A program made the position numbers and the translations under genes. Shown here piece after piece: positions 47,174 through 55,410 of a DNA stretch of 64,000 bases. The stretch is from Heyndrickxia camelliae. Its GTDB lineage: Bacteria; Bacillota; Bacilli; Bacillales; Bacillaceae_C. The stretch lies in assembly GCF_002844575.1 (NCBI RefSeq), contig NZ_PIQO01000008.1, forward strand, positions 116,479 to 180,478, given 5' to 3'. The notes beneath the pieces are model-generated. The model ran no database searches and was not told where the DNA came from. It saw nothing but the letters and a program-made list of their open reading frames with translations. Position 1 is the stretch's first letter; the number at the start of each line of letters is the position of its first letter.

Positions 47174-48144
47174 GAAAGATTCTTTCATTTGTCATAATAT
47201 TCCTCGTTTTGTTGGGAACAATCAGTTGTTCAAAAAATGTGAATAAGGGTGCAAAAACCTCAAATGACCAACAAGAATATATTACTATTGCAACGGGTGA
47301 TACCTCTGGCCCATATTTCACTATCGGAGAAGCACTGGCGAAGGTATATAAAAAGAAGCTTCAATACAAAACTGCTATTCAGTCAACAGATGGATCCGTT
47401 GAGAATATGAAGCTATTGGAAAATCACCAGGTTGATTTGGCATTTGTTATGTCAGATGCAGCCTCTTTTGCTCTTCTTAAAAATAATAAGGAACAGGATG
47501 GAGCCCCTCATGGTTTTAAAGCTATAGCAGGACTATATCCTAACTATGTGCAAATAGTTACACTAGGCAAAAACAAGATAAAATCCGTATCTGATTTAAA
47601 GGGAAAGAGAATCGGAGTGGGGGCCCCTAATAGTGGAGTAGAAGCAAACGCACGAATCATTTTAAAGGAATATGGTATTACCTATAATGATATAGAACCT
47701 GAGTATTTATCTTATGAAGAAGCAATGGAACAATTAAAAGATAATCATATCGATGCAGCCTTTGTTACATCGGGTCTTCCCAATAATGCTGTGCTAAGGC
47801 TACAAAAATCAGAAAAGGTCATGATTGTGCCTATGCAGACTTCTGATATTAATCATCTAACAAAAAAGTTTCCTTTTTTTGAGAGATCAGAGATCCCTGC
47901 CGGCATTTATCAAAATACACACCCCATTCCAACAGTTGCCATCCGTAATATACTGTTAGTTCGATCCGATTTATCAGAGGACCAAGTCTATAAAATGACG
48001 AAAACTTTCTTTGATAATTTAAACGTCTTACAAAATGCTCATCAGGCTGCCAATAGCATTAATCGAGAAGATGCAGGAAAAGGACTTGTTATCCCTCTCC
48101 ATTCTGGAGCAAAAAAATACTTTAAAGAAATAAATGATAAATAA
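47170..48144 (+). CDS. TAXI family solute-binding lipoprotein
   Basis: 324-residue TRAP-associated extracytoplasmic immunogenic (TAXI) type binding protein. Signal peptide with lipobox ends LLGTISC. The mature part starts YITIATGDTSGPYFTIGEAL and contains VDLAFVMSDAASFA, KGKRIGVGAPNSGVEANARI and IDAAFVTSGLPNNA. No TRAP membrane subunits are encoded nearby. Its ATG overlaps the response-regulator stop (ATGA). In B. subtilis the TRAP-type binding protein DctB works as co-sensor with DctS for dicarboxylates, so a sensory role beside the kinase is likely here. Confidence 0.87.
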   Translation: MRKILSFVIIFLVLLGTISCSKNVNKGAKTSNDQQEYITIATGDTSGPYFTIGEALAKVYKKKLQYKTAIQSTDGSVENMKLLENHQVDLAFVMSDAASFALLKNNKEQDGAPHGFKAIAGLYPNYVQIVTLGKNKIKSVSDLKGKRIGVGAPNSGVEANARIILKEYGITYNDIEPEYLSYEEAMEQLKDNHIDAAFVTSGLPNNAVLRLQKSEKVMIVPMQTSDINHLTKKFPFFERSEIPAGIYQNTHPIPTVAIRNILLVRSDLSEDQVYKMTKTFFDNLNVLQNAHQAANSINREDAGKGLVIPLHSGAKKYFKEINDK

Positions 48145-48163
48145 TATGAAGAAACAATTAAGG

Positions 48164-48212
48164 TAAACCGGCAAAAAAATCCGTTCTATTCAGATTTTTT
48201 TGCCGGTTATTA
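48164..48212 (+). terminator. Intrinsic terminator after the TAXI gene
   Basis: AACCGGCAAAAAAATC pairs perfectly with GATTTTTTTGCCGGTT (16 bp). It separates the regulatory genes from the transporter gene. Confidence 0.85.
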
Positions 48213-48217
48213 TTTAT

Positions 48218-48232
48218 TCAGAAAAATACTGA
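48218..48232 (+). promoter_or_regulatory. Candidate enhancer site for the NtrC-type regulator
   Basis: TCAG and CTGA are inverted around seven A/T bases, about 95 bases upstream of the predicted start of the sigma-54 promoter, where activator sites usually lie. It is a weak palindrome. Confidence 0.35.
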
Positions 48233-48293
48233 GATATTTTAGACACCCTACAAAACCCTTATTAAAATAAAAATCTAATGTTTAAATACGAAT

Positions 48294-48310
48294 TGGCATG
48301 AAACTTGCAT
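48294..48310 (+). promoter_or_regulatory. Sigma-54 (-24/-12) promoter of the MHS transporter gene
   Basis: TGGCATGAAACTTGCAT has the invariant GG and GC 12 bases apart and matches TGGCAC-N5-TTGCA at nearly every position. Transcription would start near 48320, about 100 bases before the ATG. The cognate activator is encoded just upstream. Confidence 0.88.
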
Positions 48311-48319
48311 TAGAATTAT

Positions 48320-48365
48320 GTAAGTGAAAAGCACTTACTATCGCTACAATTGAATACGTTTACAA
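48320..48365 (+). promoter_or_regulatory. Palindrome and exact cre site in the transporter leader
   Basis: GTAAGTGAAAAGCACTTAC (48320-48338) is an inverted repeat starting at the predicted transcription start. TTGAATACGTTTACAA (48350-48365) read on the reverse strand fits the cre pattern WTGNAANCGNWNNCAW at every position, so CcpA could block elongation of the sigma-54 transcript. Confidence 0.65.
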
Positions 48366-48418
48366 TCTTTAAGGGGTCGGGTAACCACAAAGTACATTAA
48401 CAAAAGGGGGAATTAAAA

Positions 48419-49738
48419 ATGAAGCAAGCAAATGATCGTGCTGCTACAAAACGCATTACGACCAACATTTTTAAAGGATCGCTTGGAAACCTTATCGAAT
48501 GGTATGATTGGTACGTTTATTCTGCCTTTGCGGTTTATTTCTCAGCAGAGTTTTTTCCAAAAGGAAATCCTACTATTCAATTGTTAAACACCGCAGGCGT
48601 TTTCGCCATCGGGTTTCTTATGCGCCCAATAGGAAGTCTTATTATGGGACGTTATGCAGACAGATATGGCCGCCGCGCCGCATTAACACTTTCTGTCACT
48701 ATTATGGCTTTAGGCTCATTAGTGATTGCCTGTACTCCTGGGTACAATAGCATTGGCGCGATTTCACCTATTATTCTAATTGTCGCCCGACTGATTCAAG
48801 GAATCTCGTTAGGTGGAGAGTATGGAACCTCCGCTACTTACCTATCTGAAATGGCAAGCAGCGGAAAACGAGGATTTTACTCTAGTTTTCAATATGTTAC
48901 GCTTGTAGCCGGACAATTACTAGCTCTTGGAGTTCAAATTTTTCTACAACAAATATTAAATGAAAATGAAATGACTTCCTGGGGCTGGAGAATTCCTTTC
49001 GTCATAGGAGCAGTTGGAGCTTTAGTCGTATTATGGCTGCGTCGTACAATGGATGAATCTGAGCAATTTTCAGATATGGGTAAAGAAACTCGTAAAAATG
49101 CCGGAACAATTAAAGTCTTAATGAAGCATCCAAAAGCAGTTCTTACCGTTGTTGGTTTAACACTTGGAGGAACCGTTGCATTTTATACCTATACAACTTA
49201 TTTGCAAAAATTCATGATTAATACAGTTGGAATCAATAAAGAATCAGTCAGCTTGATTAACTTTGTTGCATTGCTTATATTTGTTATACTTCAGCCGCTA
49301 GCAGGAAAATTATCAGACAAGATTGGCCGCAAACCGCTATTACTCGGCTTTGGTATCCTGGGTACCCTACTTACCGTTCCGTTATTTTTACTAATGAAAC
49401 AAACACAAGATCCAATACTAGCTTTTATTCTAATGATGATTGGTCTTGCTATTGTAACCGGATATACTTCAATAAATGCCATTGTAAAGGCGGAGTTATT
49501 CCCTACTGAAATACGTGCGCTTGGTGTAGGTTTTCCTTATTCCCTAACCGTTGCAATCTTTGGTGGAACTGCCGAATTTGTTGCATTGTGGTTAAAGAAT
49601 GCTGGAGTGGAATCTGTCTTCTTCTACTATGTTGCTGCATGTATCTTTATAAGCCTAATCGCATATTGGCGTATGGGTGAATCGTCCAAGACTTCTCTTA
49701 TTGAAGCTGAGCTTCTTTCTAAAAATAAATCAGCTTGA
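48419..49738 (+). CDS. MHS family MFS transporter (KgtP-like organic acid permease)
   Basis: 439-residue proton symporter with twelve helices. Signatures of the metabolite:H+ symporter group are FKGSLGNLIEWYDWYVYSAF, FLMRPIGSLIMGRYADRYGRRAAL, LIQGISLGGEYGTSATYLSE and AELFPTEIRALGVGFPYSL. These match the 2-oxoglutarate permease KgtP closely. AGGGGG precedes the ATG. It is the predicted sole target of the upstream two-component system through the sigma-54 promoter. Transport of 2-oxoglutarate or a similar di/tricarboxylate is likely. Confidence 0.9.
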   Translation: MKQANDRAATKRITTNIFKGSLGNLIEWYDWYVYSAFAVYFSAEFFPKGNPTIQLLNTAGVFAIGFLMRPIGSLIMGRYADRYGRRAALTLSVTIMALGSLVIACTPGYNSIGAISPIILIVARLIQGISLGGEYGTSATYLSEMASSGKRGFYSSFQYVTLVAGQLLALGVQIFLQQILNENEMTSWGWRIPFVIGAVGALVVLWLRRTMDESEQFSDMGKETRKNAGTIKVLMKHPKAVLTVVGLTLGGTVAFYTYTTYLQKFMINTVGINKESVSLINFVALLIFVILQPLAGKLSDKIGRKPLLLGFGILGTLLTVPLFLLMKQTQDPILAFILMMIGLAIVTGYTSINAIVKAELFPTEIRALGVGFPYSLTVAIFGGTAEFVALWLKNAGVESVFFYYVAACIFISLIAYWRMGESSKTSLIEAELLSKNKSA

Positions 49739-49766
49739 ATCGAATAAAGCTGCCACAGGAACAAGA

Positions 49767-49811
49767 GGGACAGGTCCCTTGTCCCATTTTGTGGGATGAG
49801 GGACCTGTCCC
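49767..49811. repeat. GGGACAGG-type hairpin between convergent genes
   Basis: GGGACAGGTCCC TTG TCCCA and its exact inverse flank a five-base loop. The outer GGGACAGGT is shared with the hairpin at 26534-26579. It abuts the stop of the arylsulfotransferase-like gene and probably terminates both genes. Confidence 0.7.
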
Positions 49812-51506
49812 CTATTCCTCATCTGATACTTTAAATACCCAGTTATCAGGGTATAGGGAAAATCTTTCAGCACGGTATGCCCATGAGCCAGTCGGGAAAT
49901 CGGATAAAATTGCTTCAAAGACTACCCTTGGCTGTGCTTCATCCGTAACTTCAACAATGTCACTCTTCGTTCCAGAATCAATCCAGCCAAAGTCAATTAA
50001 ACGATTTCCGGTATTTGGCATAAATCGGTTACTTCCAATAATATTAGAAAACAACGATGTACCACGTTCCGAACCATAAGTCCAAACAAGTTCAGCAGTT
50101 TTTGTTTTCTCATTAATTCGATATTGAGAGCCCGCACTATATTTTTCAGAAAGGGACTGGTTTCCACGGGAAACTGCCACATTATTATCGAAAAGCAATA
50201 AATCCACTGTATCTTTATTATTGTCAGCAGCTGTTTCAGGCAGAATAATTGGCGCATGCTGTCCACCTGTATATTTGAAATTATCCCCTACACCTTTTAT
50301 TAGATATTTTTGATATTCCTTTGGCCAACCTGTTGGATCAGCTAAGATCCATACAATTTTATTCGTCTTATAATCTAATTTCATAACCATATCCTGGTTT
50401 CGCCCTGAGATAATAATGCTATTATCTCTATCATCATATACAAGCGCATTTTGATGGAACCAATCAATTAGACCATCATCTCGCTTTGTATTATCATAGT
50501 TTTCATAAAATGATTTGGGTAGGATATCCTTCAAATCAATCGTTTTAACAATGCTTCCGGTTCTTCTATCCATTTCTATCATCGTATCCTCCACATATCT
50601 CCCTCCACCATCACTTACGGTTAACAATAGATTTCCTGATGGGAGTTCAATGGCATCATGATGTACAAGTGTTTTTTCGATATCTGAAGTCTCGGACATA
50701 GAATTGGTTTGGCTAAGTTTATATACATTATATGCCTTTCCCGTAAAATCGATTTCGAATAAACGATTATAGGCATTTCCACTGTTGGAATCTTTACTTA
50801 AAAATAATAAATGGCCATTTTTCAATAATTTAAATACATGGCTATTATATCTAGAACTATACCAACGAATATCTCCGTTGGCGTCGAAGCCAATTGGATA
50901 CTTTGTACTCGGAACTGTAAACGTTAAACCATTTTTCACAATCTCCATATTTTCCTTATCTGCTTTCTTTATTGTAACAGCGGGAATATATTTTGGCAGT
51001 TTTCCAGTCTGGATAGTAATGGTGTTAGAAGTTACTTCACCAGATTTTGATGTGGAGGTGATTTCTACTGTATTTTTATAATCGGGGTATAAACCGAGTA
51101 TTGGAATTTCATGATGTGTTTCATATTTATCAATGGTATCCTTTATATCCACACTACTGTCTTTTCCCTTTACTTTAAAACTCACTTTCGAATCACTTGG
51201 TGTATCAAAAATGACTATTGCTGACAGTGGAGAATTACCGAAAGGATCTAATTTTATATAAGGTTTTTCTAATGTACTACCTTTGCTTTCGCTCAAAATA
51301 TCCGATTCTACTTTCTTTTGGGTATTTAAAATGCTGGTATCAATACCCGTTTGAATATTTGTTTTTTTATTATTATCTGATGACGTATATACAGTTGCTT
51401 TTAATTTGGACTTTACTTGCTCTATACTTATCTTTGATACAAAAATTTGGTTGACTGCTAGAACTATTACTACTACACCTATCATACTTAAAATTACCTT
51501 TTTCAT
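49812..51506 (-). CDS. Arylsulfotransferase (ASST) family exoprotein
   Basis: 564-residue protein with an N-terminal signal anchor (MKKVILSMIGVVVIVLAVNQ), an N-terminal beta domain (about 75-185) and a six-bladed propeller typical of PAPS-independent arylsulfate sulfotransferases (about 190-560). Conserved histidines that frame the active site lie in LVHHDAIELPSGNLLLTVSD, IDWFHQNALVYDD and YTGGQHAPIILPE, and Arg in IISGRNQDMVMKLD. ASST enzymes transfer sulfate from one phenol to another outside the cell. AAAGGTAATTT-like sequence lies near the start, but the ribosome binding site (GAGG) is adequate. It stands alone, convergent with the MHS gene. Confidence 0.85.
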   Translation of the reverse strand: MKKVILSMIGVVVIVLAVNQIFVSKISIEQVKSKLKATVYTSSDNNKKTNIQTGIDTSILNTQKKVESDILSESKGSTLEKPYIKLDPFGNSPLSAIVIFDTPSDSKVSFKVKGKDSSVDIKDTIDKYETHHEIPILGLYPDYKNTVEITSTSKSGEVTSNTITIQTGKLPKYIPAVTIKKADKENMEIVKNGLTFTVPSTKYPIGFDANGDIRWYSSRYNSHVFKLLKNGHLLFLSKDSNSGNAYNRLFEIDFTGKAYNVYKLSQTNSMSETSDIEKTLVHHDAIELPSGNLLLTVSDGGGRYVEDTMIEMDRRTGSIVKTIDLKDILPKSFYENYDNTKRDDGLIDWFHQNALVYDDRDNSIIISGRNQDMVMKLDYKTNKIVWILADPTGWPKEYQKYLIKGVGDNFKYTGGQHAPIILPETAADNNKDTVDLLLFDNNVAVSRGNQSLSEKYSAGSQYRINEKTKTAELVWTYGSERGTSLFSNIIGSNRFMPNTGNRLIDFGWIDSGTKSDIVEVTDEAQPRVVFEAILSDFPTGSWAYRAERFSLYPDNWVFKVSDEE

Positions 51507-51665
51507 GTCAGCCTCCTCTAGTTTTTTAACAGTGACTATTATTGACTACGTTACTTAAATTTCCCTTAAAAAGTATCCGCTTGTATCTGTGAAAACTCTT
51601 CTATGAAAGTGGGTAAAGGGATATTTTTTTTACATACTAAGAAAAAAGGGAAGGAGCCGCTATTA

Positions 51666-52742
51666 ATGAAAAATGACGAGAATAAAATTCGCGAAAAAAG
51701 AAAGGATGAGCATGTTCGCCTTGCTCTAATAGAGGGACCAAACTTACATTCTCACTTTGATGATCTTACCTTTGTTCATCAATCCCTTCCCAATATAGGA
51801 TGGAAGGATGTTAACCTTCAAGTAATAATGCCAAACTTAGTGTTGAAAAGCCCGTTATATATTAATGCGATGACAGGCGGAAGTGAAAGAACAGGAAAGA
51901 TTAATGGGAATCTTGCGAAAATAGCGAAAGCAACAGGAATGGCCATGGCTGTGGGTTCCCAACATTCAGGCTTACGAAACCAATCACTTGCAGACACTTA
52001 CCGAATTGTAAGAAGAAATAATCCGGATGGAATCATTTTTGCTAATGTTGGGGCAGATATTCCTCTCGATTTGGCCTTAAGAGCGATAGATATGCTGGAA
52101 GCAAATGCCCTACAAATTCATCTAAATGCCCCACAGGAATTGATTATGCCAGAAGGCGAACGCGACTTTACAGATTGGCTGCCTCAACTTGAAAAAATAA
52201 TAAAAAAAGTTAATATCCCCGTTATTGTAAAGGAAGTTGGATTTGGAATGAGCAGAACTACCCTTCGTATGTTAAAGGAAATCGGTGTTCAATATGTGGA
52301 TGTTAGCGGACGGGGCGGAACCAATTTTATAGGAATTGAAAATCGTCGCAGAGAGAAACAGGAATACGACTATTTAAGCGGTTGGGGACAAACTACTCCC
52401 ATTTCTTTATTAGAAGCTCAAACATACATTAACAATATGGAGATTTTCGCTTCGGGAGGAATCCGAAATCCTTTAGATGCGGTCAAATGCCTATCCCTTG
52501 GTGCAAAAGCAATTGGATTGGCAAGTCCAATCTTACGAGTTCTGGAAAGGGAAGGACTAGAGGAAGCAATTGAGGAATTAAATCATTGGCATGATCAGCT
52601 TAAAACGATTTTCACTATGTTAGGTGCCCGAAATATAGAGGATTTATGTACATGTCCCCTTATTATTACAGGAGAAGTACGGGAGTGGTGTGAAGTCAGG
52701 GGGATAGATGTTGCAGCTATTGGAAGGAGAGGAGAATGGTAA
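51666..52742 (+). CDS. fni: Isopentenyl-diphosphate delta-isomerase, type 2
   Basis: 358-residue FMN- and NADPH-dependent TIM-barrel enzyme that interconverts IPP and DMAPP for isoprenoid synthesis. The start IREKRKDEHVRLAL, the FMN/substrate motif YINAMTGGSERTGKINGNLA, AVGSQHSGL, QIHLNAPQELIMPEG, VIVKEVGFGMS, VDVSGRGGTNFIGIENRR and FASGGIRNPLDAVKCLSLGA are diagnostic. ATG at 51666 follows GGAAGGAG. The gene is separated from its neighbours by intergenic gaps without a clear terminator. Confidence 0.95.
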   Translation: MKNDENKIREKRKDEHVRLALIEGPNLHSHFDDLTFVHQSLPNIGWKDVNLQVIMPNLVLKSPLYINAMTGGSERTGKINGNLAKIAKATGMAMAVGSQHSGLRNQSLADTYRIVRRNNPDGIIFANVGADIPLDLALRAIDMLEANALQIHLNAPQELIMPEGERDFTDWLPQLEKIIKKVNIPVIVKEVGFGMSRTTLRMLKEIGVQYVDVSGRGGTNFIGIENRRREKQEYDYLSGWGQTTPISLLEAQTYINNMEIFASGGIRNPLDAVKCLSLGAKAIGLASPILRVLEREGLEEAIEELNHWHDQLKTIFTMLGARNIEDLCTCPLIITGEVREWCEVRGIDVAAIGRRGEW

Positions 52743-52856
52743 AGTTTAAAGCACTGAGTATTTCAACCTCATCGGAAATTCATAATTCCCTAATAGCACC
52801 AAATTAGGATTTACTATACAATATTTTTATAGAATGACAAATCGTGTGGTGATATT

Positions 52857-53543
52857 GTGTTTAAACTCCTGCTGATTGAAGATGATGCAACCCTTTTTCA
52901 AGAAATAAAAGAACGATTAACTAGTTGGTCTTATGAAGTATATGGGATTACCGATTTTAGTAATGTTATGCGGGAATTTACAGCCATAAGACCGGATTTA
53001 GTCATTATTGACATTCAACTACCTAAATTTGATGGCTTTCATTGGTGCCGAATGATCCGTACTCATTCGAAGGTTCCCATCGTGTTTTTATCTTCACGCG
53101 ACCATTCTGCTGACATGGTGATGTCTATGCAGCTTGGTGCCGATGATTTTATTCAAAAACCTTTCCATTTTGATGTACTCATTGCGAAAATCCAGGCGAT
53201 CCTCCGTCGAGTATACAATTACAATACCGAAGAGGTTTCACTTAAAACCTGGTGTGGGGCTACGGTTGATTATGAAAAGAGTATAGTTACTAATGAAATT
53301 GGAGCTATAGAGCTAACAAAAAATGAAATCTTCATTTTGAAGCAATTAATGGAACAAAAAAATAAAATAGTTAGCAGAGAGACACTTATAAAAAGCTTAT
53401 GGGAGGACGAGCGTTTTGTCAGCGACAATACTTTAACAGTGAATGTAAATCGATTACGGAAAAAGTTAGATGAGATTGGCTTAGGCAGCTATATTGAAAC
53501 AAAGGTTGGACAAGGTTATATGGCTATAGAAGAGGGATTTTAA
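52857..53543 (+). CDS. OmpR-type response regulator, BceR-like
   Basis: 228-residue regulator. Receiver domain (1-115) with acidic pocket LLLIEDD, phospho-Asp in LVIIDIQLPKFDGF and Lys in IQKPFHFDVLIAKI. Winged helix (about 135-225) with ELTKNEIFILKQLMEQKNKI, then RETLIKSLWEDERFVSDNTL. GTG is the start, with GGTGAT upstream. It is followed after one base by an intramembrane-sensing kinase and then a BceAB-type transporter, the standard peptide-antibiotic resistance module of Firmicutes. It would activate the ABC genes. Confidence 0.92.
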   Translation: MFKLLLIEDDATLFQEIKERLTSWSYEVYGITDFSNVMREFTAIRPDLVIIDIQLPKFDGFHWCRMIRTHSKVPIVFLSSRDHSADMVMSMQLGADDFIQKPFHFDVLIAKIQAILRRVYNYNTEEVSLKTWCGATVDYEKSIVTNEIGAIELTKNEIFILKQLMEQKNKIVSRETLIKSLWEDERFVSDNTLTVNVNRLRKKLDEIGLGSYIETKVGQGYMAIEEGF

Positions 53544-53544
53544 T

Positions 53545-54549
53545 ATGATTCGAAAATATTTAATGGAAAGATGGAGTTGGATTGTACTCTTTCTTATATT
53601 ACAATTATTGATTATCTTTATCGCTTTTATTGATTCAACAATCCCGCTAACGTCCGCGCTTTATATCGTCTTCTTATCTTGTATCATCTTTTTCATTTTT
53701 GTTTCCATCCGCTATCAGAAGGAAACTAAATTCTTTAAAAGTTTGGAAGAATGGGAGACAGGTTTCGACATGAAGACCGTGGTGACTGCAGAAAGTCCAT
53801 TTGAAAAAATAGCGGAAGACAGTATTATAAACCAAGCCCAACATTTAAAAAAGGATGCCTCCCTCCATCTATTGTCACTGGAAAAGGAAAAAGACGAATT
53901 ATTATCTTGGATTCACGAAGTAAAAACACCATTAACAGCAATGCATTTAATTATCGATAGAATAGAGAATGAAAAATTAAAGGCGCAATTACTTCATGAG
54001 TGGCTGCGAATCCATTTGCTGCTTGACACACACCTTCATCAAAAAAGGATCCCTTTTATGGAGAATGATTTATATATCGATAAAATTGATCTGCACACAT
54101 TAATTGTTAACGAAATAAAAACCTTACAATCATGGTGTATGCACAAGGGTATCGGGTTTGAAATGGATTTAAAAGTCTCTGAAGTCATTAGTGATGGCAA
54201 ATGGCTGGCTTTTATCATTAGACAGCTACTAACAAATGCCGTGAAATACAGTGATGCATCAGATATTATCATCAAAACTTATGAAAACAACGAACAAACA
54301 TTTTTAGAAATCCAAGATTTTGGAAGGGGCATCGACCCGAAAGATTTACCGCGCATATTTGATAAAGGATTTACCTCGACATCTGATCATCAAAATCATG
54401 CAGCCACAGGTATGGGGCTTTATTTAGCAAAAAACGCAGCAAATTCCTTACATATTTCTATCAATGTGGACTCGAAGCTTGGAGCGGGTACAACATTTAT
54501 GCTGTGTTTTCCAAGACAAAATGCATTTCACCAAGTTATGAGCATGTGA
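53545..54549 (+). CDS. Intramembrane-sensing histidine kinase, BceS-like
   Basis: 334-residue kinase with two N-terminal helices (residues about 12-33 and 38-57) joined by a very short outer loop (DSTIPLTS), so it has no sensor domain of its own. The phospho-His lies in LLSWIHEVKTPLTAMHLIID. ATP-binding motifs are RQLLTNAVKYSD, DFGRGI and TGMGLYLAKN. BceS kinases read the transport activity of their partner BceB. The gene ends inside a palindrome that precedes the ABC genes. Confidence 0.93.
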   Translation: MIRKYLMERWSWIVLFLILQLLIIFIAFIDSTIPLTSALYIVFLSCIIFFIFVSIRYQKETKFFKSLEEWETGFDMKTVVTAESPFEKIAEDSIINQAQHLKKDASLHLLSLEKEKDELLSWIHEVKTPLTAMHLIIDRIENEKLKAQLLHEWLRIHLLLDTHLHQKRIPFMENDLYIDKIDLHTLIVNEIKTLQSWCMHKGIGFEMDLKVSEVISDGKWLAFIIRQLLTNAVKYSDASDIIIKTYENNEQTFLEIQDFGRGIDPKDLPRIFDKGFTSTSDHQNHAATGMGLYLAKNAANSLHISINVDSKLGAGTTFMLCFPRQNAFHQVMSM

Positions 54550-54565
54550 CAAAAATGTCACATGC
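54542..54565 (+). promoter_or_regulatory. Palindrome upstream of the Bce-type ABC genes
   Basis: GCATGTGAC, six A/T bases, GTCACATGC: a perfect 9-bp inverted repeat that includes the TGACA/TGTCA halves typical of BceR operators. It is followed by TTTT, so it may also act as a weak terminator for the kinase. A -10 box TATAAT lies at 54614-54619 with a poor -35, as expected for an activator-dependent promoter. Confidence 0.6.
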
Positions 54566-54648
54566 TTTTAGCGTTTGTTCGTTCAATCGAAGGATAACAA
54601 AATAAAGGCTCGTTATAATAAAACTATCAATTTGAAGGAGCGAGTCAT

Positions 54649-55410
54649 ATGAAAATATTAGATGCAACTAATATTTATAAAATCTATGGAAATAAATTCA
54701 ATAAACAGGAAGTGCTAAGAGGTATTGATATTGCTGTCTACCGTGGGGAATTTGTCAGCATAATGGGGCCATCTGGCTCTGGAAAAACCACCTTGCTTAA
54801 TGTCCTTTCCTCTATCGATCGGGTGAGTAATGGAACCATCAAGATTGATGGAAAAGATATGACAAGGATGAAGGAAAAACAATTAGCTGAATTTCGAAAA
54901 AACCACTTAGGTTTTATCTTTCAGGAATATAATTTGTTAGATACTTTAACGGTCAAGGAAAATATATTACTTCCTCTTTCCATTACAAAAGTACCCAAAA
55001 AAGAAGCGGAGAAAAAATTTCAAGAAATAGCGACGGAGCTAGGTATATATGAAATAAAAGATAAATATCCGAATGAAATTTCCGGCGGCCAGAAACAGCG
55101 CACCTCTGCCGCGCGATCCGTTATCCATCAACCAAGTATTATTTTTGCGGATGAACCAACAGGAGCACTCGATTCAAAATCCGCTTCCGATTTATTAAAT
55201 AAGCTTAGCACCTTAAATGAAAACCATAAAGCAACAATTATCATGGTTACACATGACCCTGTTGCAGCAAGCTATTGCAGCAGAGTTATTTTCATCAAAG
55301 ATGGGAAAATTTTTACTCAGTTAAATAAAGGAGAAGAAACTAGACAAGAATTCTTCAATGACATCATGAAAACGCAAGCTGTTTTAGGTGGTGTACAAAA
55401 TGAGTATTAA
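54649..55410 (+). CDS. BceA-type ABC transporter ATP-binding protein
   Basis: 253-residue ATPase of the MacB/BceA class. Walker [11 protein letters not shown]-loop [14 protein letters not shown], signature [15 protein letters not shown], Walker [17 protein letters not shown] and switch [10 protein letters not shown] are intact. The sequence [18 protein letters not shown] is typical of Bce members. GAAGGAG precedes the ATG. It overlaps the permease gene by 11 bases. With the permease it frees cell-wall precursors from bacitracin-like or lantibiotic peptides. Confidence 0.94.
   Translation: MKILDATNIYKIYGNKFNKQEVLRGIDIAVYRGEFVSIMGPSGSGKTTLLNVLSSIDRVSNGTIKIDGKDMTRMKEKQLAEFRKNHLGFIFQEYNLLDTLTVKENILLPLSITKVPKKEAEKKFQEIATELGIYEIKDKYPNEISGGQKQRTSAARSVIHQPSIIFADEPTGALDSKSASDLLNKLSTLNENHKATIIMVTHDPVAASYCSRVIFIKDGKIFTQLNKGEETRQEFFNDIMKTQAVLGGVQNEY

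Noticed and set aside
47170..48144. Part of a TRAP transporter
   Set aside because: No TRAP membrane subunit is encoded nearby; coupling with the two-component genes favours sensing.
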